Assembly (NCBI RefSeq): GCF_902506425.1
Contig: NZ_LR732469.1
Location: 915,705-979,704, forward strand
Length of the DNA: 64,000 nt
Reading direction: 5' to 3'
Origin: Novosphingobium sp. 9U
GTDB lineage: Bacteria; Pseudomonadota; Alphaproteobacteria; Sphingomonadales; Sphingomonadaceae
In this document: piece by piece, positions 27,236 to 36,258 of the stretch
Numbering within the stretch: position 1 is the stretch's first letter
Layout: each line of letters opens with the position of its first letter
Notes under the pieces: model-generated
What the model was told of the DNA's origin: nothing
Seen by the model: the letters and a program-made list of their open reading frames with translations, nothing else
Database searches by the model: none
Translations under genes and position numbers: made by a program

Positions 27236-27351
27236 ATTGGGAAGGTGGACCTCCAGCATTGTGTGCCCGAAGAATATCGCGCTGCTGCCTGCGAGCAGGT
27301 CGGCTCCGAGCATAGGCTACGATGGTTTTAAGCTCCGCGACGCAGACTGCT

Positions 27352-28227
27352 TCAAATGTCGGAAGGGCTGGTCAGCTCGGCAAACGTCAGCAGGCGCCGC
27401 GCCTGTTCTTGGTGCAGCAACTCGACCATTTTGCCGTTCACGCGAATGGCGCCCTTGCCGCTGTTCTCCGGCAGGGCGAATGCATCAATAACCGCTCGCG
27501 CCCACTCGATTTCCTCGACCGATGGCGAGAACACCTCATTGCAAACGGCGATTTGGTCCGGGTGGATAAGCGTTTTTCCATCAAAGCCGAATAGCAGACC
27601 TTGCTCCGCCTCCTGGCGGAAGACCCCCGCGTCGCGGAACTCATTGCAAACGCCATCCAATACAGTGATCCCATGCGCGCGAGCCGCGGCCACAGTCATC
27701 GACAAGAAGGGAAGGAAAGGCGTGCGCTCGGGCGTGAGCTTCGCCCGCATCTCCTTCGCCAGATCGTTGACGCCCATCACGAACAGCGACAACCTCGAAG
27801 TTCGAGCCATCGCAGCAATCTCGTGAAGATGGGGAATGCAGGCGCATGTCTCGATCATCGCCCAAAGCTGCATCTCAGCCGGGGCCTGCTCGAGTACTTC
27901 CTCATAGCGTGCAATGTCGTCGACACAGGAAACCTTCGGAACAAGCACTGCGGCTGCACCGGAACTGGCGATGGCAACAAGGTCATCCATTCCCCATGGC
28001 GTATCGATGCCATTGGCGCGGATAGCTACCTCGCGCGTTCCAAAGCCACCTTCCTGCGTCGCCGCGACGGCGGCCCGACGGGCTTCAATCTTGCTCCCCG
28101 GGGCAACGGCATCTTCAAGATCGAGGATTATGACGTCGGCAGGCAAGGTCCTGGCCTTCGCAAGAGCCTTCGCGTTCGATGCCGGAAGATAAAGAGCGCT
28201 GCGGCGAGGCCGCTCGATTTGGGGCAT
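27352..28227 (-). CDS. HpcH/HpaI aldolase-citrate lyase family (CitE-like)
   Basis: 291 aa from ATG 28227. An upstream start would add 19 unsupported residues. Metal-dependent TIM-barrel lyase: ALYLPASNAKALAKARTLPA, VIILDLEDAVAP (metal-site Glu and Asp) near residue 35, LVPKVSCVDD, LWAMIETCACIPHL near residue 125, and LFGFDGKTLIHPDQIAVCN near residue 215. Family members cleave or hydrolyse malyl-, beta-methylmalyl- or citramalyl-CoA. In this context it may handle a 3-hydroxy-3-methyl or methylmalyl-CoA end product of branched-chain oxidation. Substrate inferred, not seen. Confidence 0.87.
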   Translation of the reverse strand: MPQIERPRRSALYLPASNAKALAKARTLPADVIILDLEDAVAPGSKIEARRAAVAATQEGGFGTREVAIRANGIDTPWGMDDLVAIASSGAAAVLVPKVSCVDDIARYEEVLEQAPAEMQLWAMIETCACIPHLHEIAAMARTSRLSLFVMGVNDLAKEMRAKLTPERTPFLPFLSMTVAAARAHGITVLDGVCNEFRDAGVFRQEAEQGLLFGFDGKTLIHPDQIAVCNEVFSPSVEEIEWARAVIDAFALPENSGKGAIRVNGKMVELLHQEQARRLLTFAELTSPSDI

Positions 28228-28320
28228 GCTTGTTCTCCAACTTGCGAAGTTAGCGGTCGTGGCTCGGGACGCGAGGACCGCCAAGGCGCTAAAAAAGCTG
28301 TCGCCGCGAGTGTTCGATCA

Positions 28321-28332
28321 CACAGCTGCAAT
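28321..28332 (+). promoter_or_regulatory. recurring motif copy 11 (cacagctgcaat)
   Basis: 220 bases before the TonB receptor start at 28552, in the divergent gap with the CitE-like gene. One mismatch (C for T) at position 1. Confidence 0.5.
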
Positions 28333-28350
28333 CAAGGAAAGTTGTCGGTC

Positions 28351-28362
28351 ATTACGGTTGTA
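28351..28362 (-). promoter_or_regulatory. recurring motif copy 12 (tacaaccgtaat)
   Basis: Minus strand, 124 bases before the CitE-like start at 28227. One mismatch (C for T before G). It sits 18 bases from copy 11, so each divergent gene appears to have its own copy. Confidence 0.5.
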
Positions 28363-28551
28363 TTATGAGCGGGATATCTAGCGTGGTGCCTCTCGCTTGT
28401 ACTAGAGATCGGGACGAGAGTGGCTGCATCAAACGGGCAGTCCGGGACCCGGTGTGCGCCTAAGTTGCCCACGGCTCACCTGAGCAGATCAGATCGCTGC
28501 TTTGATCGTGCTGCTTGTATTGCTTAAGAACAAACTGAGGGTTGAGGTGAC

Positions 28552-30984
28552 ATGAAAGTCAAATTCGATGCGGCTATTCTTGCGGGCGCAAGCCTCATGG
28601 CATTTACTGCTAGCCCTGCATTCGCGCAGGTGGCAGCCGATAATCAGGCTGCAGTCTCACCCGATCGTCAAACTGCAATGTCATCATCAGACATTGTTGT
28701 CACTGCTCAGCGGCGCGACACACTGCTGTCGCGGACGCCGGTCACCGTGAATGTCGTATCTGGTGAGCAGCTTGCCAAAGCGCAGGTGAACTCCGAGGCG
28801 GATTTGCGTGTTACCGTTCCGGGCTTGTCTGTTAGGGCTGGTACTAGTTCCGACCAGCTGAACTACTCAATGCGCGGCAATTCCCAGGATGCCTTCAGCG
28901 GCACGCGTCCGGGCGTCCTCCCATATTTCAACGAAGTGCAGATCGGCGGTTCTGGTGGCTCGTCTGCGTTCTACGACTTGGCGTCTGTTCAGGTGCTTAA
29001 AGGGCCACAAGGCACCCTATTTGGTCGGAGTGCCACCGGAGGCGCCGTGCTGTTCTCGACCGCGAAGCCGGTGGATCAATTTGAGGGCTACGCCAGTGCA
29101 CTCGTCGGCAATTACGCGGCGCGCAAGGGGGAAGCGATGCTGAACGTACCGCTGTCCGACGAAGATCTGATGTTCCGTATCGCAGGCTTCTGGTCGAAGC
29201 GTCATGGCTACCAGCACAACTTGTACGATGACTCGCGTGAAGGTGACATGGAGCGCTACGGCTTCAGGCCGAGTTTAACCGCGGAATTTGGACCGAATGT
29301 TCATAACGAGCTCGTGATTGACTATTATCATGCCAAGGGCGGCAGCATGATCGGTGTCATCACAGGCCTCCTGCCTCCCTCTGCCACGCCGGGAACACCT
29401 CCGTTTGTGCCTCTGCAGTACCTCTACGCCGGCAACGCTACTCCCGAAGCCCGCGCAACTGGTATCGCCACGCTCGCCGCCTTCACCGGCGCGCCTGCCG
29501 CGGCAGCGGCGGGGTTCTATGACGCGTACTTCGCCGATCCACGGCACCCTTCGACCGGGCTTCTAGGCGTCGTAGCCGACCAAAAGACGCGCGGACCCTA
29601 CGTCGTCGATACAAACGCTCGCAATTACTATCGTGCATCAAACGCAATTGTGACCAATGCCACGACCATCGATCTCGGCGACACTCTGAAAATCAAGAAC
29701 ATTCTTGGCTATACGAGTCTGTCCTCCTTGACGTCATTTGAATCGGACGGGACGCCTTTCGACATAAGCGGAACCGGTTTGAAAGGTAGCAATGATGGAT
29801 ATCGGGAGAAGACGGAGCAGTTCTCGAACGAGCTTCAGCTCATTGGCACCAACATCGGCGGAAATCTAGATTTTATTGTCGGATATTACTTCTCAAAAGA
29901 GAAGCTGACGTCCGTGCGTGATAATAGATTCTTCGACATATTCTTCGGAGGTCAGACGCCGAACGACGCTTTCATTCTGCGCAATACCACCAATGCAGGG
30001 TTCGGGCAGACGACCTATCGCTTCGGTGACAGCGGCTTCTCGTTGACCGCAGGAGTACGCTACACAAGTGAAAAGGTGCAGAAGGTGCTCCTCCCGGGTG
30101 ATAATAGCTACGATCCATCGGGTATTGCCCCTCCGGGGTTCGATTATAATCAATCGCGTACCTTCAACCGTATCAGTTGGCAATTCGGTGCGCAGTACCA
30201 GGCTACACCGGAACTGTTTCTCTACGCGGTTACCCGTCGCGCCTACAAGAGCGGCGGCTTTGTCGGCAACTCCGCGCCGAAGGTTGGCTACGCCGATGTA
30301 TCTGGCGACGCCTTCCGCGCTGAGCGAGTAACTGATGTGGAAGGCGGCGCAAAGTTCGCCGGGCGTGTCGCGGACATGCCGCTATCCTTAAATTTGGCGC
30401 TCTACCATCAGTGGATCGTCGATAGTCAGCGCACCGCTTACACATTCTCGGCCGCCGACGGACCCGCCGCTGTGACGGTAAACGTGCCTGGCGGCCGCGC
30501 TTACGGTCTTGAGCTCGATGGCTCACTTCGTCCGGCATCCTGGCTCACAGTTGGTGGCAATTTCAACTACATCCACTCCCACTTCCTGTCCAAGCCGGTA
30601 TCGGCCAACGGCCAGCTGCAAGTGTTCGACCAGGTTCCGGATACGCCACGCTACACCGGGATTGCCTATGCCGACATCACTGTGCCGGTATCAGGCGATC
30701 TCGAAGTCCAGCTGCACGGCGACGTCTACGCGCAGACCAAGGCTTATACCTTCCCGCGTTCCACCAACAACCTTGGTACGACAATCGACAGCTATGAGAT
30801 TGCGAATTTCCGTATTGGCCTAAACAACACTGAAAATGGATGGTCTTTGACCGCCAACCTGAAGAATGCCTTTAAAAAGGTGTATTACGTAGGCGGTCTG
30901 CCCACCGGCGAGCTTTACCAGATAAACACCTTGATCCCAGGCGAGCCGCGCACATTCACCGTCGAGGGACGCATCAAGTTCTAA
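28552..30984 (+). CDS. TonB-dependent outer-membrane receptor
   Basis: 810 aa with a cleavable signal peptide (AGASLMAFTASPAFAQ). The TonB box-like segment SDIVVTAQRRD and the plug domain (about residues 55-165) with VQVLKGPQGTLFGRSATGGAV are followed by a 22-strand-type barrel ending in FTVEGRIKF with the terminal Phe. It probably imports a large or hydrophobic substrate across the outer membrane. There is no FecA-like signalling extension. An SDR gene follows after 30 bases, so this receptor is co-transcribed with catabolic genes. It is one of two receptors of the cluster. Confidence 0.93.
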   Translation: MKVKFDAAILAGASLMAFTASPAFAQVAADNQAAVSPDRQTAMSSSDIVVTAQRRDTLLSRTPVTVNVVSGEQLAKAQVNSEADLRVTVPGLSVRAGTSSDQLNYSMRGNSQDAFSGTRPGVLPYFNEVQIGGSGGSSAFYDLASVQVLKGPQGTLFGRSATGGAVLFSTAKPVDQFEGYASALVGNYAARKGEAMLNVPLSDEDLMFRIAGFWSKRHGYQHNLYDDSREGDMERYGFRPSLTAEFGPNVHNELVIDYYHAKGGSMIGVITGLLPPSATPGTPPFVPLQYLYAGNATPEARATGIATLAAFTGAPAAAAAGFYDAYFADPRHPSTGLLGVVADQKTRGPYVVDTNARNYYRASNAIVTNATTIDLGDTLKIKNILGYTSLSSLTSFESDGTPFDISGTGLKGSNDGYREKTEQFSNELQLIGTNIGGNLDFIVGYYFSKEKLTSVRDNRFFDIFFGGQTPNDAFILRNTTNAGFGQTTYRFGDSGFSLTAGVRYTSEKVQKVLLPGDNSYDPSGIAPPGFDYNQSRTFNRISWQFGAQYQATPELFLYAVTRRAYKSGGFVGNSAPKVGYADVSGDAFRAERVTDVEGGAKFAGRVADMPLSLNLALYHQWIVDSQRTAYTFSAADGPAAVTVNVPGGRAYGLELDGSLRPASWLTVGGNFNYIHSHFLSKPVSANGQLQVFDQVPDTPRYTGIAYADITVPVSGDLEVQLHGDVYAQTKAYTFPRSTNNLGTTIDSYEIANFRIGLNNTENGWSLTANLKNAFKKVYYVGGLPTGELYQINTLIPGEPRTFTVEGRIKF

Positions 30985-31014
30985 GGCAAAAGCGCCAGCT
31001 TAAAGGGTTTCGGG

Positions 31015-31791
31015 ATGAAACTATTTGATCTTGACGGCAAGATATGTGTCGTCACTGGGTCGTCGCGGGGCATCGGCCGTGCGATCGCGAAGGCCGCGGC
31101 TCAAGCGGGCGCGAAGGTCGTGATCTCAAGTCGCAAGCAAGATGCTTGCGACTTGGTCGCGAATGAGATCAATGCCGACCTCGGCGAAGGGCGAGCCGTT
31201 GCGATTGCTGCCAGCATCTCTTCAAAATCGGATCTGCAGCACCTCGTTGATGAGACGCGTCGAGTTTTCGGCAAAATCGATGTGCTGGTCTGCAACGCGG
31301 CCTCCAATCCGCATTACGGCCCACTCGCATCAATTACGGACGAGACCTTCGTCAAGTTGTTCAACAACAACGTCCTATCCAATCATTGGCTGATCGGGAT
31401 GGTCGCTCCCGAGATGATCGAGCGAAAGGATGGGTCGATCATTGTTATCTCATCCGTGGGAGGATCTCTCGGCTCTTCGGCGATCGGCGCGTACAACATA
31501 ACCAAGGCTGCAGATCTGCAGCTCGTGCGGAACCTAGCAGTCGAGTTTGGTCCCCATAACGTCCGTATTAATGCAATCTCGCCAGGAATCATCAAGACAG
31601 ATTTTGCCAAGCCTCTCTACGAAAGCAAGGACGCGTCTGAGGCAATCGAGCGGGTGACGCCGCTACGTCGCGCAGGCGAACCAGCGGAGATAGGTGGTGC
31701 CGCAGTGTTCCTAGCCTCGGCGGCCGGAAGCTACATGACGGGGCAATCGCTTGTGATCGATGGGGGCCGCACAATCAATGGGGATAGCTAA
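31015..31791 (+). CDS. SDR family oxidoreductase
   Basis: 258-aa classical SDR. TGSSRGIGRAIAKA near residue 12, CNAASNPHYGPL near residue 92 (CNAAS instead of NNAG), catalytic Ser in ISSVGGSLGSS, Tyr and Lys in GAYNITKAADL near residue 160, and GQSLVIDGGRT at the end. The YNITKAA form and the CNAAS motif are typical of the peroxisomal DHRS4/2,4-dienoyl-CoA-reductase-like SDR branch. Substrate unknown. Located in the receptor operon. Confidence 0.9.
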   Translation: MKLFDLDGKICVVTGSSRGIGRAIAKAAAQAGAKVVISSRKQDACDLVANEINADLGEGRAVAIAASISSKSDLQHLVDETRRVFGKIDVLVCNAASNPHYGPLASITDETFVKLFNNNVLSNHWLIGMVAPEMIERKDGSIIVISSVGGSLGSSAIGAYNITKAADLQLVRNLAVEFGPHNVRINAISPGIIKTDFAKPLYESKDASEAIERVTPLRRAGEPAEIGGAAVFLASAAGSYMTGQSLVIDGGRTINGDS

Positions 31792-31814
31792 ACTGCTCCC
31801 ACTGCCAGCCTCAT

Positions 31815-31826
31815 CAGGGTTGTAAT
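31815..31826 (+). promoter_or_regulatory. recurring motif copy 13 (cagggttgtaat)
   Basis: 104 bases before the ACAD start at 31930. TTGTAATA is kept but the left half is degenerate. Confidence 0.4.
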
Positions 31827-31929
31827 AAGCTACCAAGCCCCTTGCTCGTGTTTGAGGCTGCTCTGATAAGCATCATCAAGGCGCAGGAAGCAACATCTTC
31901 TTTCTAAACGAAAGTTCGGAACGACAATC

Positions 31930-33708
31930 ATGCAGTACCAAGCTCCGGTCAGAGATACGATGTTCGTGCTTTCCGAAATCGTCGGCTTTGATCTGTTTTC
32001 GCAGGCAGACCCGTCGTTCGACCTGGATCCGGACGCGGCCGAAGCTATCCTTGAACAGGCTGGTCGGTTCGCAGCAGAGGTACTTGAGCCGATCAATGGG
32101 TCTGGCGATCGTGAAGGCTGCACGTGGCAAGGCGGAGTGGTCACGACTCCCACTGGCTTCAAGGAAGCGTTCGAGCGATACAGGGCCGACGGCTGGCCCA
32201 CGCTCATTGCGCCGGTCGAAAACGGCGGGCAAGGACTGCCCCGCACGATTTGGCTTGCCGTTGAGGAGTACGCGGTTGCCGCGAACCTCAGCTTCGCATG
32301 CTACAACGTGCTCTCCGTCGGAGCCGCGACGACTTTGCTGGCAAGCGCGTCTGAGGAACTCAAGGCGGCGTACCTGCCGAAGCTCGTCACGGGCGAGTGG
32401 TCGGGCACGATGAACCTGACGGAGCCGCACTGCGGCACCGATCTAGGGCTGATCCGGACAATTGGCACTCGTCGCGAAGATGGCACGTACAGCGTCAGCG
32501 GCACCAAGATTTTCATCACGGCCGGCGAGCATGACCTCACCGAAAACATTGTCCACTTGGTTCTCGCCAAGACAACCGGTGGCCCCGACAACGTTAGAGG
32601 GCTGTCACTGTTCCTAGTGCCCAAGTTCCTGCCTGACGCTGCAGGCAACGCCGGAGAGCGCAACGGCGTCGCCTGCGGCTCGATCGAGCACAAGATGGGG
32701 CTCAAGGGCAGCGCGACTTGCGTCATGAACTATGACGACGCCACCGGCTTCCTCGTTGGCGAGGAATGCAACGGCCTGGCGGCCATGTTCGTGATGGTGA
32801 ACATGGCTCGACTTCACGTCGGCATGCAGGGGCTCGGTTTGGCGGACGCCGCCTATCAGCACGCAGTGGCCTACGCGCGCGAGCGTCGGCAGGGTAGGGC
32901 GCCTACTGGTGCAAGCAACCCGGAGCACAAAGCCGATCGTCTGATCGTGCACCCGGACGTGCGGCGTATGCTGCTGGAGTGCCGCGCATTGATCGAGGGG
33001 TCGCGTGCGCTTTGTCTCTGGACCATTGCGCAGGTCGACCGCGGCGAGCGCGGCCCCGATGCGCAAGAGCGCGCGCAGGCGCGTGATTTCGTGTCGCTGC
33101 TGACGCCGGTCGTGAAGGGTTTCGTCACCGACATCTCGTATCGTTGCACGACGCTCAGCCAGCAGGTGTTTGGGGGGCACGGCTTCATCAACGAAATTGG
33201 TGCTGAGCAGTTTGTCCGCGATTCCCGCATCACCAAGCTGTACGAGGGCGCGAACGGGATCCAGGCGCTTGACCTCGCGGCGCGCAAGGTAGCCATGAGG
33301 GATGGCGAGACAATGCGAGCCTTCCTGGCGATGGTCAGGGAGGAAGCGAACACGGGCCGCGCCACGTTCCCCGATCTCGCTCAGAAACTTGATAGACTGG
33401 CAGCCGACGCTGAGAAGTCGACGTCCTGGCTTTCGAAACACATGACGCGTGATCCGAATGCGACGGCAGCCGGGGCATACTCCTACATGGAACTGGTCGG
33501 CTACCTTGCCCTTGGCTGGCTGTGGTTGCGCATGGCGGTTGCCGCGCATCGCCACCTCGACGCCGGTGAGGACGTGGACTACCACCGCGTGAAGATTGCC
33601 ACAGCGCGCTTCTACTTCGACCGACTGGTGCCGGAAGCCATGACGCTGCGTGAGCGGATCGAGGGCGGCGCTGGATCGATCATGGCGCTCGCGGAAGAAG
33701 ACTTTTGA
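31930..33708 (+). CDS. large acyl-CoA dehydrogenase (FadE5-like, about 590 aa)
   Basis: 592 aa, the long ACAD class with a C-terminal extension. GTMNLTEPHCGTDLGLIRT near residue 160, GTKIFITAGEHDL near residue 192, KMGLKGSATCVMNYDDATG near residue 257, QQVFGGHGFINEIGAEQFVRD near residue 413, and YEGANGIQALDLAARK near residue 435. The Glu in YEG is the catalytic base position of MCAD-type enzymes, so unlike the other ACADs here this one looks self-sufficient. It probably oxidises saturated acyl-CoAs as a homodimer. It begins a run of four plus-strand genes, although 106 bases separate it from the next. Confidence 0.92.
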   Translation: MQYQAPVRDTMFVLSEIVGFDLFSQADPSFDLDPDAAEAILEQAGRFAAEVLEPINGSGDREGCTWQGGVVTTPTGFKEAFERYRADGWPTLIAPVENGGQGLPRTIWLAVEEYAVAANLSFACYNVLSVGAATTLLASASEELKAAYLPKLVTGEWSGTMNLTEPHCGTDLGLIRTIGTRREDGTYSVSGTKIFITAGEHDLTENIVHLVLAKTTGGPDNVRGLSLFLVPKFLPDAAGNAGERNGVACGSIEHKMGLKGSATCVMNYDDATGFLVGEECNGLAAMFVMVNMARLHVGMQGLGLADAAYQHAVAYARERRQGRAPTGASNPEHKADRLIVHPDVRRMLLECRALIEGSRALCLWTIAQVDRGERGPDAQERAQARDFVSLLTPVVKGFVTDISYRCTTLSQQVFGGHGFINEIGAEQFVRDSRITKLYEGANGIQALDLAARKVAMRDGETMRAFLAMVREEANTGRATFPDLAQKLDRLAADAEKSTSWLSKHMTRDPNATAAGAYSYMELVGYLALGWLWLRMAVAAHRHLDAGEDVDYHRVKIATARFYFDRLVPEAMTLRERIEGGAGSIMALAEEDF

Positions 33709-33814
33709 GGCGCGTAGCACAAGGTTTGCGAAGCGGGCGCTGCAAAGGCTGAGCAGAGCTAAGACGCTGCCCACGTGCCCGATATGACTTGAAGTGAATG
33801 TGCAGGAGCACGGA

Positions 33815-35050
33815 ATGCCAGATAATGAGACCTTTGGGGCATTACGCGGCATCCGCGTGCTAGACCTTACCCAGATGTTGGCTGGTCCATACGGCACGAT
33901 GATGCTTGCAGACCATGGCGCCACAGTGATCAAGATCGAGTCACCCGAAGGCGATATGACCCGCGCCGGGGGACCCTTCGCCGACGACGATCCCGAGCGT
34001 TTGCTCGGAGGCTACTTCCAAAGCATCAACCGCAACAAGCACAGCATCTGTCTCGATCTGAAGACACCGGCAGGCAAGGAAGCATTCAAGGCGCTTGTCC
34101 GTGATGCGGACGCAGTGGTCGAGAATTTTCGACTTGGTGTGATGGAGCGCTTGGGCCTCGGGTACGAAGTGCTGCGAGAGATCAATCCCAAGCTGGTCTA
34201 CGGCGCACTCAGGGGCTTTGGCGATCCGCGCACGGGCGCTTCTCCGTTTGCTAAGTGGCCGGCCTTTGATGTCGTGGCGCAAGCGATGGGTGGCATCATG
34301 GCCATAACCGGCGCGGATGCATCGACGCCTACCAAGGTCGGCCCCGGGGTGGGCGACATCCTGCCCGGCATGATGTTGGGCTTTGGCGTCCTTGCCGCGA
34401 TTTATCGTGCGCAGAGGGAAGGCAAGGGGCAGTTCGTCGACGTTTCGATGGTCGATGCAGTGCTTGCAATTTGCGAGCGCGCTGTCTGGCAGCATTCCGT
34501 CCAGGGCGAAGTTCCAGGGCCCGAGGGCAACCATCATCCGTTCCTGTGTCCTTTCGGCATGTATCCGACGTCCGATGGCTTCGTCACCGTGGCTGCCCAT
34601 CAGGACAGTTTCTTCCGTCTGCTATGTGAGGAGATCGGCGCGCCAGAACTCGCGACCGATTCCAGATTCGGAAGTCATGGGGATCGGAGCAAACACCGCT
34701 TGGCGCTTATTGACCTGATTAGCGAACGCACGCGTCAGTTCACGAAGAATGAACTCGAAGCGAAGCTCGGCGGAAAGCTGCCGTTCGGTCCTGTGCTGAA
34801 CATCTCCGAAATATTTGCGAATGATCACTTTGCAGCGCGCGAGATGATCGTCGAGGTGGAGCAGCCCCAGCGTGCGCCGATCAGCATCGCTGGCGTTCCT
34901 ATAAAGCTGTCGGACACGCCCGGGCGTGTTGATCGACGCAGCCCTTATCTAGGTGAGCAGACCGAGCATTACCTTGTCGAGGCAGGCGTACCGCGATCGA
35001 TCATTGAGGAAGTCCTGAGTTCCTCGGCAGAGGTCGGCGCGCCAGTCTGA
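33815..35050 (+). CDS. family III CoA-transferase (CaiB/BaiF)
   Basis: 411 aa from ATG 33815 with AGGAG six bases upstream. A GTG at 33794 is less likely. Motifs: GIRVLDLTQMLAGPYGTMMLADHGATVIKIE at the N-terminus (family signature; catalytic Asp expected near residue 170), RNKHSICLDLKTPAGKEA near residue 75, NFRLGVMERLGLGYE near residue 108, and VSMVDAVLAICERA near residue 212. It lacks the GHD and GDFGG racemase motifs of the protein at 26010, so transfer of CoA to a free acid is the more likely reaction. That would be an entry or recycling step. Confidence 0.9.
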   Translation: MPDNETFGALRGIRVLDLTQMLAGPYGTMMLADHGATVIKIESPEGDMTRAGGPFADDDPERLLGGYFQSINRNKHSICLDLKTPAGKEAFKALVRDADAVVENFRLGVMERLGLGYEVLREINPKLVYGALRGFGDPRTGASPFAKWPAFDVVAQAMGGIMAITGADASTPTKVGPGVGDILPGMMLGFGVLAAIYRAQREGKGQFVDVSMVDAVLAICERAVWQHSVQGEVPGPEGNHHPFLCPFGMYPTSDGFVTVAAHQDSFFRLLCEEIGAPELATDSRFGSHGDRSKHRLALIDLISERTRQFTKNELEAKLGGKLPFGPVLNISEIFANDHFAAREMIVEVEQPQRAPISIAGVPIKLSDTPGRVDRRSPYLGEQTEHYLVEAGVPRSIIEEVLSSSAEVGAPV

Positions 35051-35099
35051 TAGGTCCGTCGCGGGTTCCACCAACACCGCAATTCGAGAAGGTAGCATC

Positions 35100-36107
35100 A
35101 TGAAGGTCGTCCAGATTGCCAAGCCCGCGACCATCGCGACGCTTCGTACCGTCGATGTGGGAGAACCGCGCCGGCCCGGTCAAGGCGAGATGCTGGTGCG
35201 GGTTGTGGCAAGTTCCTTAAATTTTCACGACCTTCGGATCGTGACCGGCGGACTTCCAGCAGCTGAAGGGATCGTGCCGCTGGGCGATGCGGCCGGTGAG
35301 GTGATTGAGGTCGGTGAGGGCGTTCGCGAGTTCAGTGTTGGCGATACGGTGATCTCCGTGTTCATGCCCGAGTGGGTCGACGGCCGATCTCCGGACCCGA
35401 TGACAACGATCATGCCAGGTGACCGGGTCGACGGCTTCGCCGCCGAGTATGTGACAATGCCCACCGGCTACTTCACGCGAGCGCCGCGTAACCTCTCGCT
35501 ACCCGAAGCTGCGACCCTGCCTACTGCGGGCGTGACGGCATGGCGGGCGGTCGTGGATGAATCTGAGGTCAAGCCAGGCGGTACGCTGCTGGTCTTGGGA
35601 ACCGGCGGCGTTTCCATCTTTGCGCTGCAGATCGCCAAGGCAATGGGCATGAAGGTGATCGCTACCTCTTCGTCCGACGCCAAGCTGGAGCGGTTGACCA
35701 GAATGGGCGCCGACCACGTCATTAATTATCGCACCTTCCCGGACTGGTCTAAGGAAGTGTTGCGGCTGACTGACGGCATCGGTGTTGACGCGATTATCGA
35801 GGTTGGCGGGGCATCCACGATCCTGGAATCCATTCAGGCGGTTCGCGTGCAGGGTGTTATCGTCGTGATCGGAGCCCTCTCGGGCCGTGAGGCGCCACTT
35901 CCGATAAGCACGATATTTTCCAAGCAGATGAAGATCAAGGGCGTGGTCGTCGCCAGCCGGCGTCAGCAGACTGAGTTTGTCGCCGGTATCGAGGCCACGG
36001 GTATCAAACCGGTGATCAGCCATAGCTTTGCGTTGGCGGATATCGCCGACGCCTTTCGTTTCCAGGAGAGCGGCAGCCACTTCGGGAAGATTAGCGTGAC
36101 CATGTGA
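35100..36107 (+). CDS. zinc-independent MDR oxidoreductase
   Basis: 335-aa medium-chain dehydrogenase/reductase. SSLNFHDLRIVTGGLP near residue 40 is of the quinone-reductase type without the catalytic Cys. PLGDAAGEVIEVGEGV near residue 60, LPTAGVTAWRAVVDESEVKPGG near residue 140, and the NAD(P)-binding VLGTGGVSIFALQIAKAMG near residue 163. No structural zinc Cys cluster is present. It probably reduces an enone or enoyl-type intermediate with NAD(P)H. It lies 49 bases after the CoA-transferase gene, in the same direction, with a GAGAAGG ribosome site. Confidence 0.88.
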   Translation: MKVVQIAKPATIATLRTVDVGEPRRPGQGEMLVRVVASSLNFHDLRIVTGGLPAAEGIVPLGDAAGEVIEVGEGVREFSVGDTVISVFMPEWVDGRSPDPMTTIMPGDRVDGFAAEYVTMPTGYFTRAPRNLSLPEAATLPTAGVTAWRAVVDESEVKPGGTLLVLGTGGVSIFALQIAKAMGMKVIATSSSDAKLERLTRMGADHVINYRTFPDWSKEVLRLTDGIGVDAIIEVGGASTILESIQAVRVQGVIVVIGALSGREAPLPISTIFSKQMKIKGVVVASRRQQTEFVAGIEATGIKPVISHSFALADIADAFRFQESGSHFGKISVTM

Positions 36108-36131
36108 TGTAGGCGGCCTGCGGCTCCATTG

Positions 36132-36143
36132 TGCATCTGTAAT
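36132..36143 (+). promoter_or_regulatory. recurring motif copy 14 (tgcatctgtaat)
   Basis: Perfect match, 116 bases before the P450 start at 36259. Confidence 0.65.
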
Positions 36144-36258
36144 ACCGCGCCTGCGCCCTGTCGAACTATGGCGGAAGCGTGTCGTCCGCGGCTATCTTGA
36201 TGCGACGCCCCGGTCGGCCAGGCTGCTTACGACCGCCAAAAGAACACTAGGAGAGACC